Assembly (NCBI GenBank): GCA_017412025.1
Contig: JAFQOY010000153.1
Span: forward strand, 1 to 55,304
Direction: 5' to 3'
DNA length: 55,304 nucleotides
Origin: Clostridia bacterium
Lineage (GTDB): Bacteria > Bacillota_A > Clostridia > Christensenellales > Aristaeellaceae
The stretch's first letter is position 1; each line of letters begins with the position of its first letter. The position numbers were made by a program, and so were the translations under genes. A model generated the notes under the pieces. That model ran no database searches. It saw only the letters and a list, made by a program, of their open reading frames with translations, and was not told the DNA's origin. Of the stretch, positions 16,210-24,399 are shown one piece after another.

Positions 16210-17586
16210 ATGATCAATCAGTATATCATAACGGTGACGGCGCTGGGACCGGACAGCGGCGATATGCTTACCATGGGCGCGCTGGCTGAGATGAAGGCGG
16301 CGGATGCGCTGGTGCTGCGCACAGCGCGCCACGGCGCGGCGCAGCTGCTTGACGCGCAGGGGATTGCGTATCAGACGCTGGATCCGCTCTATGAGATGTG
16401 CGGGGATTTTGACGAGCTGTGCGCGCGTGCGGCGCAGGCGCTGATTCAAAAGGCGCAGGGCTGCGGCGCGCTGTGCTATGCGGTCAGCGATCCGGCAAGC
16501 GACGCAACCGTGCGTGCGCTGGCCAAAGCGCTGCCTGAGGGGATTTGTCTGCGCGTGTCCGGCGGCGTATCGCTGGCGGACTGCGCGGCGTGCGCGGTCA
16601 TCCCCTTTGGCGTGAACACGGAGAACATGCGCACGGTGACGGCGCTTTCCACGCAGGAGATGCGCGTGCAGGCGGACTGTCCGCAGGTGATCACGGAGAT
16701 CGACAGCCGCTATATCGCCTCCGACGTCAAGCTTTGGCTCGGCGATCTGTTTGACGACGAGATGACGGTGTATTTCCTTGAAAACGCCGCTGCGCCCGGC
16801 GCGCAGGCCAGGCCGATTCAGCTGTGCGAGCTGGACAGGCAGGCGCATTACGACCATCGTACGGCGGTCGTGGTGCCGCGGGTGAGCGTGTATGAGCGCA
16901 GCCGCGCGTCGTATGAGGATTTTGTTGAGGTCATCGCGCGCCTGCGCGGCCCCGGCGGCTGCCCGTGGGACAGGGCGCAGACGCACCATACGCTCAGGCA
17001 GTACATGATTGAGGAAGCCTGCGAGGCTGCCGAGGCGATGGACGGGGACGAGCCGCAGAAGATTGCGGACGAACTGGGCGACGTGCTGCTGCAGGTGGTG
17101 CTGAACAGCTGCATCGGCGCGGAGCACAGGGACTTTACGGACCGCGACGTGACCAGCATGGCGGCGCATAAGATGATTACGCGCCATGAGCATGTCTTTG
17201 GCCAGGCAAAGGCGAAGGATGCGCAGGCCGTCACCTCCGTATGGGAAAACGCGAAGAAGAAGGAACGGGGCGAACAGACGGCGCTTGAGCGGGTGCTGGA
17301 CGTTGCGCCGTCGCTGCCGGCGCTGATGCGGGGCCAGAAGGTTATCCGCCGCCAGTGGCAGGCTGATGGGCAGACGCATACAAAGGACGAACTGCTTGAA
17401 GAAATCCGCAATGCGGTTGCGGCGCTCGGAGCGGACGCCGCCGGAGAAGAGCAGCTTGGCGCGGCGCTGGAAAGCCTGTGCGCGCTGGCGCATGTGATGG
17501 ATCTGGATGCGGAGACGGCGCTCAGGAGCGCAACTGCAAAGCGGATTGACGCTCTGCGCGACAAGACGAAAAAAACCCGTAAATAA
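16210..17586 (+). CDS. YabN-like protein: degenerate tetrapyrrole-methylase domain plus MazG
   Basis: A 458-residue protein with the domain order of B. subtilis YabN. Residues 1 to about 220 are tetrapyrrole-methylase-like, but the SAM loops look eroded: GLGPGD is ALGPDSGD and the usual PGHP loop reads VSDPAS. From about residue 235 comes one MazG nucleotide pyrophosphohydrolase domain: LRGPGGCPWDRAQTH, EEACEAAEAM and ADELGDVLLQVV carry the acidic metal ligands. MazG removes non-canonical or excess NTPs. The start at 16210 has GGAAGGA 5 nt upstream. HU follows, an order conserved in many Bacillota. Confidence 0.88.
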   Translation: MINQYIITVTALGPDSGDMLTMGALAEMKAADALVLRTARHGAAQLLDAQGIAYQTLDPLYEMCGDFDELCARAAQALIQKAQGCGALCYAVSDPASDATVRALAKALPEGICLRVSGGVSLADCAACAVIPFGVNTENMRTVTALSTQEMRVQADCPQVITEIDSRYIASDVKLWLGDLFDDEMTVYFLENAAAPGAQARPIQLCELDRQAHYDHRTAVVVPRVSVYERSRASYEDFVEVIARLRGPGGCPWDRAQTHHTLRQYMIEEACEAAEAMDGDEPQKIADELGDVLLQVVLNSCIGAEHRDFTDRDVTSMAAHKMITRHEHVFGQAKAKDAQAVTSVWENAKKKERGEQTALERVLDVAPSLPALMRGQKVIRRQWQADGQTHTKDELLEEIRNAVAALGADAAGEEQLGAALESLCALAHVMDLDAETALRSATAKRIDALRDKTKKTRK

Positions 17587-17617
17587 AAAGAAAATTTTAC
17601 GAATTGCATCTTTCCTC

Positions 17618-17646
17618 TTGCAGGAATGCAGGAAAGCATGTAGAAT
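17618..17646 (+). promoter_or_regulatory. HU promoter
   Basis: -35 TTGCAG (17618-17623), 17-bp spacer, -10 TAGAAT (17641-17646), 80 bp before the HU start. Confidence 0.65.
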
Positions 17647-17726
17647 ATGTCATAGTCGCCTTTCCGCGCGGCTGAGCAGGATTCGGCGCGACGCGGCGGC
17701 TTTGTTTAAGGAGGATATGGTGTACC

Positions 17727-18002
17727 ATGAATAAGAACGAACTGAGCGCGGCCATTGCCGCGAAGGCGGGCCTGACCCGCAAGGACGCCGAGGCTGCCCT
17801 GTGCGCGATGAGCGACATCATCGCCGAGAGCCTCAAGAACGGCGAGAAGGTCCAGATCGTGGGCTTTGGCGCGTTTGAAGTTAAGGAGCGTCCGGCACGC
17901 AAGGCGCGCAACCCGAAGACCGGTGAAGAGATCCAGATCGGCGCCCGCCGTTCTCCGATGTTCAAGCCGGGCAAGTCCCTCAAGGAAGCTGTCGAGGGCT
18001 AA
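17727..18002 (+). CDS. hup: DNA-binding protein HU
   Basis: Small nucleoid protein of 91 residues. It opens with MNKNELSAAIA, contains VGFGAFEVKERPAR, and has the DNA-binding arm RKARNPKTGEEI with the conserved Asn-Pro intercalating tip. The start has AAGGAGG upstream. It has its own promoter and a strong terminator, which fits high expression. Confidence 0.97.
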   Translation: MNKNELSAAIAAKAGLTRKDAEAALCAMSDIIAESLKNGEKVQIVGFGAFEVKERPARKARNPKTGEEIQIGARRSPMFKPGKSLKEAVEG

Positions 18003-18012
18003 GTGCTGCAGG

Positions 18013-18041
18013 AAACCCCGGGAGGAAATCCCGGGGTTTTT
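18013..18041 (+). terminator. HU terminator
   Basis: Perfect 10-bp stem AAACCCCGGG (18013-18022) / CCCGGGGTTT (18030-18039) with a T tail. Confidence 0.92.
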
Positions 18042-18112
18042 ATGTGCAGCTCCGCACTGCGGCGCTTGGTGCGCGGATGCGAAAAAAGAATGCGGGAATC
18101 CTGCTGGAATTC

Positions 18113-18141
18113 TTGCATACCGGCGGTTACGGACATATAAT
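18113..18141 (+). promoter_or_regulatory. promoter of the first AEC transporter
   Basis: -35 TTGCAT (18113-18118), 17-bp spacer, -10 TATAAT (18136-18141), leaving a leader of about 115 nt. Confidence 0.75.
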
Positions 18142-18261
18142 GGGACAAGATGATTTTATACGCATCGTGCATGAAAATGAACAGGTTTGAAGGGGCTGTT
18201 TCGGCTCCTCGCGGCGTTTCATGCCGTCCGGAATGCGTATCAGATGGAAGGAATTGCATAT

Positions 18262-19176
18262 ATGACATATCTGATCAAGCCGCTCAGCTATGTGCTGATC
18301 ATCTCGCTGGGCTATGCGCTCAAGCGCGTCGGCTTTCTGAAAAAAACGGATCAGGCGCTGCTGTCAAAGATCATGCTCAATGTCACGCTGCCCTGCGCGA
18401 TTATCAGCGGCTTTGCGGACGTCGGGCGTGATGCCAGTCTGTTTCTGATTTCCGTCATCGGGCTTTTGTTTGGTTTTCTGCCGATGCTGCTCATGTATTG
18501 GACGACCCGGGGCGTGAATCCGCGTCTGCGCGCATACAGGATGCTCAACGTCGCCGGAAGCAACATCGGCTGCTTCTCGCTGCCGCTGGTGCAGGCGTTC
18601 TTTGGCAGCCAGGGGGTGGTCACTGCCTGCATGTACGACGTGGGCAATGCGGTGATGATGACCGGCGGTTCATACACGATGACGTCGACGCTGCTGGGCG
18701 TTGGCAGCGAAAAGCGCGAGGGTGTGCGTGAGATTCTGATGAAGTTTGTCAAATCTGCGCCGTTTGATACGTATATGGTGCTTCTGGCGATGACGGCGCT
18801 GAATATCTCCATTCCGCCGGTCGTCTGCCAGCTGGTGCAGCCGACGGGGAACGCCAATGCATTTCTGGCGATGCTGATCATCGGGCTGATGTTTGAACCG
18901 GCGGCGGAACCGGCGCTGCTCAGAGAGACTGTGCGCGAGCTTGCGTTCCGGTACGGGTTTGCAGCGGCTGCAGCGGCGTGCTGCTGGCTGCTGCCGCTTG
19001 ATCTGCTGGCGCGTCAGGTGCTCTGTGTACTGTGCTTTGCACCGGTTTCCGCGCTTGCGCCGATCTATACCGACCGCTGCGGCGGCGATGCGGCGCTTTC
19101 GGGTTTCACCAATTCGGTTTCAATTGCGGTCAGCCTGGTGTGCATGTTTGCATTGTCGATGTTTTTTATTGCGTGA
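18262..19176 (+). CDS. AEC-family (auxin efflux carrier-type) transporter, copy 1
   Basis: A 304-residue permease with about ten membrane segments, related to malate/auxin-type carriers. Family features: YALKRVGFLKK after the first helix, a LPCAIISGF motif, and NVAGSNIGCFSLPLVQAFFG in the first half. The start at 18262 has AAGGAATT upstream; the frame is open to 18187. The substrate is unknown; organic acids are usual. A paralogue lies at 20440, beyond a DUF362 gene. The promoter of that gene is embedded in this gene's 3' end. Confidence 0.85.
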   Translation: MTYLIKPLSYVLIISLGYALKRVGFLKKTDQALLSKIMLNVTLPCAIISGFADVGRDASLFLISVIGLLFGFLPMLLMYWTTRGVNPRLRAYRMLNVAGSNIGCFSLPLVQAFFGSQGVVTACMYDVGNAVMMTGGSYTMTSTLLGVGSEKREGVREILMKFVKSAPFDTYMVLLAMTALNISIPPVVCQLVQPTGNANAFLAMLIIGLMFEPAAEPALLRETVRELAFRYGFAAAAAACCWLLPLDLLARQVLCVLCFAPVSALAPIYTDRCGGDAALSGFTNSVSIAVSLVCMFALSMFFIA

Positions 19177-19197
19177 CGCGCACGCAGTCAGTATAAT
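19169..19197 (+). promoter_or_regulatory. promoter of the DUF362 gene
   Basis: -35 TTGCGT (19169-19174), 17-bp spacer, -10 TATAAT (19192-19197). The -35 box overlaps the stop region of the upstream transporter gene. Confidence 0.7.
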
Positions 19198-19229
19198 AGA
19201 ACCACTGAAATACAGGGGGATGAAGGAAG

Positions 19230-20360
19230 ATGGAAAAGGCAAAGGTATATTTTACGGACTTCCGCACGGTGGCCAACGGCGATGGCCTGACCAATAAGCT
19301 CAAGAAGCTGATCAAAAAGGCCGGCATTGGCGATATCGATATGGACGGCAAGTTTGTGGCAATCAAGATGCACTTCGGCGAAATGGGCAACCTCAGCTTC
19401 CTGCGCCCGAACTACGCCCGCGCCGTGGCCGACGTGGTGAAGGAACTGGGCGGAAAGCCCTACCTGACCGACTGCAACACGCTCTACCCCGGCAGCCGCA
19501 AAAACGCGCTGGAACACCTGCAGTGCGCCTGGGAGAACGGTTTCACCGCGCTGACCGTCGGCTGCCCGATTCTCATCGGTGACGGCCTCAAGGGCACGGA
19601 CGACGTTGAGGTGCCGGTTGAAGGCGGCGAATACGTGAAGAGTGCAAAGATCGGCCGCGCAGTGATGGATGCGGATATCTTCATCAGCCTCACGCACTTC
19701 AAGGGGCACGAGTCCACGGGCTTCGGCGGCGCGATCAAGAACATCGGCATGGGCTGCGGCTCCCGCGCGGGCAAGGCCGAGCAGCACAACAACGGCAAGC
19801 CCGTCATCGAGGAGACGGACTGCCGCGGCTGTAAGCTGTGCATGAAGCTGTGCGCGAACAACGGCCTTGTTTTCGACGAGACCACCCGCAAGATGCACAT
19901 CGACAACGAGCATTGCCTGGGCTGCGGCCGCTGCCTTGGCGCGTGCAACTTTGACGCCATTCACTTTGCCAGCGACAACGCCAATGCCGTGCTCAACTGC
20001 CGCATGGCCGAGTATGCCAAGGCGGTCGTGAGCGGCAGGCCGCATTTCCACATTTCGCTCGTGCAGGACATCTCTCCGAACTGCGACTGCCATTGCGAGA
20101 ACGACGCGCCGATTCTCCCGGATATCGGCATGTTCGCTTCCTCTGATCCGCTGGCGCTGGATCAGGCCTGCGTGGACGCCTGCCTCAGGCAGAGCCCGCT
20201 GCCGGGCAGCCAGCTCTGGGACAACCTGAAAAAACCCGGCTTTGCCGACTGGGGCGATCCGTTCACCAACTCCACCCCGAATTCCGAGTGGCGCAGCTGC
20301 CTGGAGCACGCGGAAAAGATCGGTCTGGGCGTGCGCGAATACGAAATCATCGACCTGTAA
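19230..20360 (+). CDS. DUF362 iron-sulfur protein with two 4Fe-4S sites
   Basis: A 376-residue DUF362 protein. The N-terminal part carries KMHFGEMGN and a THFKGHESTGFGGAIKN motif typical of the family. A ferredoxin-type module follows (about residues 190-250), with two CxxCxxCxxxC clusters: CRGCKLCMKLC and CLGCGRCLGAC. A further Cys-rich segment, CDCHC, follows. Function is unknown; electron transfer coupled to an unidentified reaction is likely. The start follows GAAGGAAG closely. It has its own promoter and a strong 3' hairpin, and is flanked by two AEC transporters. Confidence 0.9.
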   Translation: MEKAKVYFTDFRTVANGDGLTNKLKKLIKKAGIGDIDMDGKFVAIKMHFGEMGNLSFLRPNYARAVADVVKELGGKPYLTDCNTLYPGSRKNALEHLQCAWENGFTALTVGCPILIGDGLKGTDDVEVPVEGGEYVKSAKIGRAVMDADIFISLTHFKGHESTGFGGAIKNIGMGCGSRAGKAEQHNNGKPVIEETDCRGCKLCMKLCANNGLVFDETTRKMHIDNEHCLGCGRCLGACNFDAIHFASDNANAVLNCRMAEYAKAVVSGRPHFHISLVQDISPNCDCHCENDAPILPDIGMFASSDPLALDQACVDACLRQSPLPGSQLWDNLKKPGFADWGDPFTNSTPNSEWRSCLEHAEKIGLGVREYEIIDL

Positions 20361-20378
20361 GCCTGCAGGCGTCAACAG

Positions 20379-20411
20379 CAGTCCGCATCCGTGCAGCACG
20401 GATGCGGACTG
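20379..20411 (+). terminator. long perfect hairpin after the DUF362 gene
   Basis: Fifteen-bp perfect stem CAGTCCGCATCCGTG (20379-20393) / CACGGATGCGGACTG (20397-20411), loop CAG. There is no T run, so it may stabilise or process RNA rather than terminate. Confidence 0.55.
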
Positions 20412-20439
20412 AAACAGTAAGGAAGAAGGATGTACATCA

Positions 20440-21348
20440 ATGCTGGATATCGTCATGCGTGCCGGCAGCTTTATCGCCATCATCGTGCTTGGGTATCTGC
20501 TCAAGAGGATCGGCATGTTCAAACAGGAGGACTTCGGCGTCCTGTCTAAAATAGCAATCCGCATCACGCTGCCCTGCGCCATCATCGTCAGTTTCACCGG
20601 CAAGGTCATCGATCCCGCGCTGCTGAGCCTGCCGCTGATCGCCCTTTTCTGTGGCACGGTCTATGTAACGCTCGGCTATGTGCTCAGCCGGGGAAGGACG
20701 CGGGAGCAGACGGCCTTTACGATGGTGAATCTGGCCGGCTACAACATCGGCAACTTTGTCATCCCCTTTGCGCAGAGCTTTCTGGGGCCGATGTCGGTGA
20801 TCGCCATCAGCATATTTGATATCGGCAACGCGATGGTCTGCCTTGGCGGCGCGTTCAGCATAGCGTGCATGGTCAAGGACGGAAGCCGCTTTTCGCTCGC
20901 ACGCATCGGCCGCGCGCTGCTGCGTTCGGTTCCCTTTGTCGTCTATATCATCATGCTGACGATGTGCTTCCTGCACATTCAGACGCCCCGGTTCATCCTC
21001 ACAGCGGCGGAAATCGGCAGCAGCGCCAATGCGTTTGCCGCAATGCTGATGCTGGGCGTGGGCTTTAAGCTGGAGGCCAAGCGCGAGCAGCTGCTGACCA
21101 TCGCGCGCATTGTCGCCATCCGCTACAGCACGGCGATCGTCTTTGCGCTGATCTTCTATTTCGTTATGCCCTTTGCGCTGGAAATTCGCCAGGCGCTGGT
21201 CATTCTTGCGTTTGCGCCCATCGGCGCGGCGGTGCCGGGCTTTGTGGGCGAGATGAAGGGAGATATCGGCCTTTCAAGCGCCATCAACTCCATCTGCATG
21301 GTGATCAGTATCTGCATCATCGTATCGCTGCTGCTGGTGATGCTGTGA
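20440..21348 (+). CDS. AEC-family (auxin efflux carrier-type) transporter, copy 2
   Basis: A 302-residue permease, paralogous to the one at 18262: LGYLLKRIGMFKQ, LPCAIIVSF and NLAGYNIGNFVIPFAQSFLG match position for position. It has about ten membrane segments. The start has GAAGAAGGATG upstream. The substrate is unknown. It is followed closely by a DUF1653 gene. Confidence 0.87.
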   Translation: MLDIVMRAGSFIAIIVLGYLLKRIGMFKQEDFGVLSKIAIRITLPCAIIVSFTGKVIDPALLSLPLIALFCGTVYVTLGYVLSRGRTREQTAFTMVNLAGYNIGNFVIPFAQSFLGPMSVIAISIFDIGNAMVCLGGAFSIACMVKDGSRFSLARIGRALLRSVPFVVYIIMLTMCFLHIQTPRFILTAAEIGSSANAFAAMLMLGVGFKLEAKREQLLTIARIVAIRYSTAIVFALIFYFVMPFALEIRQALVILAFAPIGAAVPGFVGEMKGDIGLSSAINSICMVISICIIVSLLLVML

Positions 21349-21389
21349 CGGCGGGACGGAGTATGCTTCAGACAACGGAGGAAAAGGCT

Positions 21390-21638
21390 GTGCAGGAACT
21401 GATAAAGGGCCGGATCTACCGGCACTTCAAGGGCGATTATTATCTGGTGGAGGATGTGGCTCGCCACTGCGAGACGGGCGAGGATTACGTCGTATACCGC
21501 ATGCTCTACGGCGACGGCGGCCTGTGGATCCGCCCGGAGGCGGAGTTTCTCAGCGAGGTCGACCGGGTAAAATACCCGGACTGCCCGCAGCGATACCGCT
21601 TTGAGCTGCAGGAGATTGCAAGCGCGGCAAAGCGATAA
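21390..21638 (+). CDS. DUF1653 small protein
   Basis: Small soluble protein, about 82 residues, with the DUF1653 pattern: KGRIYRHFKGDYYLVEDVARHCETG, split here as KGRIYRHFKG then YYLVEDVA, followed by VVYRMLYGDGGLWIRP and a YPDCPQRYRFE end. Function is unknown. I chose GTG 21390 because GGAGG lies exactly 8 nt before it; ATG 21363 and GTG 21345 are longer in-frame options. It may be cotranscribed with the AEC gene and is ended by the terminator at 21652. Confidence 0.82.
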   Translation: MQELIKGRIYRHFKGDYYLVEDVARHCETGEDYVVYRMLYGDGGLWIRPEAEFLSEVDRVKYPDCPQRYRFELQEIASAAKR

Positions 21639-21651
21639 TGGTATTTCTTTT

Positions 21652-21676
21652 GTCCGGCATAACGCCGGACTTTTTT
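21652..21676 (+). terminator. terminator after the DUF1653 gene
   Basis: Seven-bp stem GTCCGGC (21652-21658) / GCCGGAC (21664-21670) with a 5-nt loop and six T. It shows that the open frame running through this site (from 21638) is not the real start of the sortase gene. Confidence 0.9.
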
Positions 21677-21853
21677 GTGCGCAGAGTGTGCCGGCGCATG
21701 GCGAAGAACGGAAACAGACGCCGCAAAACAGTGACCGTTCGACAAAAAAAGATGGGACAGGCAGGAAACGGGATATTGATCAAGAAATATATAAAGATGG
21801 TTTATTCTGCTTGTCGGCAGAAAGAACGGAAAAACAACCCGGAGGATGATCGC

Positions 21854-23671
21854 GTGGAGCATCGCAGGCGCAGACAACCGAATATGGAACCCGAACGGGA
21901 GCCGCTCCTGTCCGCGCCGGAAACGGTGAGCGCGGACGAAAAGCAAAACGCGCAAGAGGAGCCTTCTGTGCCGCATACGCATCGCAGAAGGCGGACGGCA
22001 CAGGCGACTGCCGCCGTGCCGCAGGACGTCTCCGGAGAAGAAAACATGAAGGCGCTGCAGGAAATGCCGCTGGATGAAACGCCGGCGGCGGATGAACGGC
22101 AAACTGCGCTGGAGCAGACGCAGGAGGAACCGAAGCCTGAGCAGGCGACCGGTGAAGGAGACGCCGCCCGGATTCCCGTCGTGGATATGCGCTCGGGAAG
22201 GGAGCAGCGAAGCGGCCCGCAGGCTGCCCGGCAGCCCCGTCCGCGCAGAACCCTCAGAAAGAAGCCGAAGAGACATGGCCGCATATACAGGAGCCGGATT
22301 GCCCGGGAGCAGATGCACAGAGCGGCGGACAGGCTTGGTAAGGGCGCGGCGGCGCTGGGGCGGACGGCGCTTGGCGCGCTTCGCCGCACAGCGCATCTGG
22401 TTTCGACCGCTGCAGCACTTTGCGCACAGAAGCTTCCTGCGATGAAGCGGAAGGCAGAGTCCGTCGTAAGAAAGCGCATCAGCGAGGACGGGCATGCGCC
22501 GCAGGCGGCTGAGGTTGAGCTGGAAGCGATCAGGCCGGAGGACTATCGCGGCAAGGCGAAGTCCCGCACGCAGCAGGAGAGCAGAGCCGCACGACAGGAG
22601 GACGAAGGGTCCTTTGTGCTGCAGCATCGTGGAAGGGAAAGGCGCGGTCTGGCCGGGCTGTCTGCATATCTGCAGAGGCTGGACGCGCACCGGCTGCTGA
22701 GCTTTGTGTTTGCCGGCGTGGCCTGTGTCAGCGCATGCATGATCGTGAGCATTCTCTGGCGCACCGTGCGGACCACGATGACCAACAAAAAGCTGGCGGA
22801 GATATACGCTCAGGAGAGCGAAATGGCGGCGGAAAGCACCGCTGCGCCGGAGCTGGCTGTGTTCGAGCCGGAGGAGTCGGCTGCGCCGCAGGATATTGCG
22901 GAGGAGAGCGCCGCGCCGGAGGGAATGGAGTATGAGGATGCCATGCAGGCGCTGACGAAAAAGATCCAGAGCCAGGACGCTCAGCCGACGGCTGCGCCCG
23001 CGCCGACGCGCCAGCCCATGGGGAAGCGCATATTCCACCATGTCGGCGGCGATGCGCTGCCGCAGATGGAAGCGCTGCACAAGCAAAACCGCGACATCGT
23101 GGGCTGGCTGAAGATTGAGAACGTGCTCGATCTCCCCGTCGTCTACAGGGACAACAGCTATTACCTCACGCGGGATTTTTACAAGAACAAGAACACGGCA
23201 GGAACGATTTTCCTTGACGAGAATCATCCCTTCAAGGATAAGACGCAGAACATGCTGCTCCATGGGCACAACATGAAGGACGGCACGATGTTCGGCAGGC
23301 TCGTTCAGTATGAGACGGATCTTGACTACGTCCGCTGGCATCCGTTTGTGAAATTCGATACGCTCTGGCGCAAGGAGGAATATGTGATCTTTGCCGTGCT
23401 GCGCGTATCCCTCGATGTGAAGAGCAGCGAGTTTTTCAATTATTTCTCGCATCCGACTTTCTCAAGCGATGCGGAGTTTGAAGCGTATATCCGACAGCTG
23501 CAGCTGCGCTCGCTCTATGCGATTCCGATTGACGTGGAGCCGACGGATGCGCTGCTGACGCTTTCCACATGTCTTGAAGAGGATCGCCTGGTGATCGTCG
23601 CTAGGCGCGTGCGCAGCGATGAGGATCATATCAGCCTGCGCAAGTTCACCAACCTGACGACCAGACAATAA
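21854..23671 (+). CDS. class B sortase with a very long N-terminal cytoplasmic region
   Basis: Membrane transpeptidase of about 605 residues; ordinary class B sortases have about 240. Residues 1 to about 280 are hydrophilic, rich in Arg, Glu, Ala and Pro, and look disordered. One membrane segment follows (about 281-303), then an Ala/Glu/Pro stalk, then the sortase B domain (about 398-605). The catalytic set is complete: His in LLHGHNMKDG (about 470), Cys in LSTCLEE (about 572) and Arg in VARRVR (about 583). The start GTG 21854 has GGAGG 8 nt upstream; the frame is open to 21638 through a terminator. No sortase substrate or pilin gene is adjacent, so it may be a housekeeping or specialised enzyme. 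Confidence 0.88.
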   Translation: MEHRRRRQPNMEPEREPLLSAPETVSADEKQNAQEEPSVPHTHRRRRTAQATAAVPQDVSGEENMKALQEMPLDETPAADERQTALEQTQEEPKPEQATGEGDAARIPVVDMRSGREQRSGPQAARQPRPRRTLRKKPKRHGRIYRSRIAREQMHRAADRLGKGAAALGRTALGALRRTAHLVSTAAALCAQKLPAMKRKAESVVRKRISEDGHAPQAAEVELEAIRPEDYRGKAKSRTQQESRAARQEDEGSFVLQHRGRERRGLAGLSAYLQRLDAHRLLSFVFAGVACVSACMIVSILWRTVRTTMTNKKLAEIYAQESEMAAESTAAPELAVFEPEESAAPQDIAEESAAPEGMEYEDAMQALTKKIQSQDAQPTAAPAPTRQPMGKRIFHHVGGDALPQMEALHKQNRDIVGWLKIENVLDLPVVYRDNSYYLTRDFYKNKNTAGTIFLDENHPFKDKTQNMLLHGHNMKDGTMFGRLVQYETDLDYVRWHPFVKFDTLWRKEEYVIFAVLRVSLDVKSSEFFNYFSHPTFSSDAEFEAYIRQLQLRSLYAIPIDVEPTDALLTLSTCLEEDRLVIVARRVRSDEDHISLRKFTNLTTRQ

Positions 23672-23700
23672 CGACCAGAGAACCCGTACAGGAGGGCGCT

Positions 23701-24348
23701 ATGAACGAGGGAATCCGCTTTGATCTCGCATACGACACGATGCCCTGGCACAAGGTGGACGCGGTGATTTTTGACATCGGCAACGTGCTGATCAGATTTG
23801 CGCCGGATGATTTCCTGGAGCAGCTCTTTCCAGGCGATGAGCAGAAGCAGAAGGACATGCTTGCGCGCGTGTACAAAGGGAAGTACTGGCTGCAGTTTGA
23901 CCGCGGGACGATGACCTATGAGCAGGCCGCGGCGCTGCTTGCGCAGGAATTCGGCGGGACGCAGGCGGAATACCTGCATGCGCTGGCCGGCTGGATTGAG
24001 CTCAAGACCCCGATGGAGGAGGGATGGCGGGCTGCGCGCCGCTGCAGGCGCGCAGGCAAGAAGCTCTACCTGCTCTCCAATTATCCGCAGCAGGGCTATG
24101 AGCGGCTGCGCGTCAAGTTCAGCGAATACTTTGACGGCCTGTTTGACGGCGGCGTCATTTCCTGCTATGTCCATCAGCTCAAGCCCGAAAAGGAGATCTA
24201 TCGGACGCTGATGGATCAATACGGCATTGAGCCTTCGCGCGCTGTGTTTATAGACGACACGCTTTTCAATGTCGAGGGCGCGATGAAAATGGGCATCCAT
24301 GGATTTCATATGCATGAAAGCGGCATGATGGATCGTTTCTTCGTATAA
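23701..24348 (+). CDS. HAD-superfamily hydrolase (YihX-like)
   Basis: A 215-residue HAD phosphatase. Motif I is FDIGNVLIRF, motif II LLSNYP, the conserved lysine is in LKPEKEIY, and motif IV reads FIDDTLFNVEGA. The Asn-Val after motif I resembles YihX and related sugar-phosphate phosphatases (for example alpha-glucose-1-phosphatase). The start has AGGAGG 6 nt upstream. It follows the sortase gene by 29 bp and may share its transcript. Confidence 0.85.
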   Translation: MNEGIRFDLAYDTMPWHKVDAVIFDIGNVLIRFAPDDFLEQLFPGDEQKQKDMLARVYKGKYWLQFDRGTMTYEQAAALLAQEFGGTQAEYLHALAGWIELKTPMEEGWRAARRCRRAGKKLYLLSNYPQQGYERLRVKFSEYFDGLFDGGVISCYVHQLKPEKEIYRTLMDQYGIEPSRAVFIDDTLFNVEGAMKMGIHGFHMHESGMMDRFFV

Positions 24349-24399
24349 GGTATAGAGGAATCGGATGATCCGAAATGCGTTTACCCGGAGGAAAAGACA

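Noticed and set aside
21638..21853. Extended N terminus of the sortase
   Set aside because: The extension runs through a strong terminator, and a GTG with ideally spaced GGAGG lies downstream at 21854.
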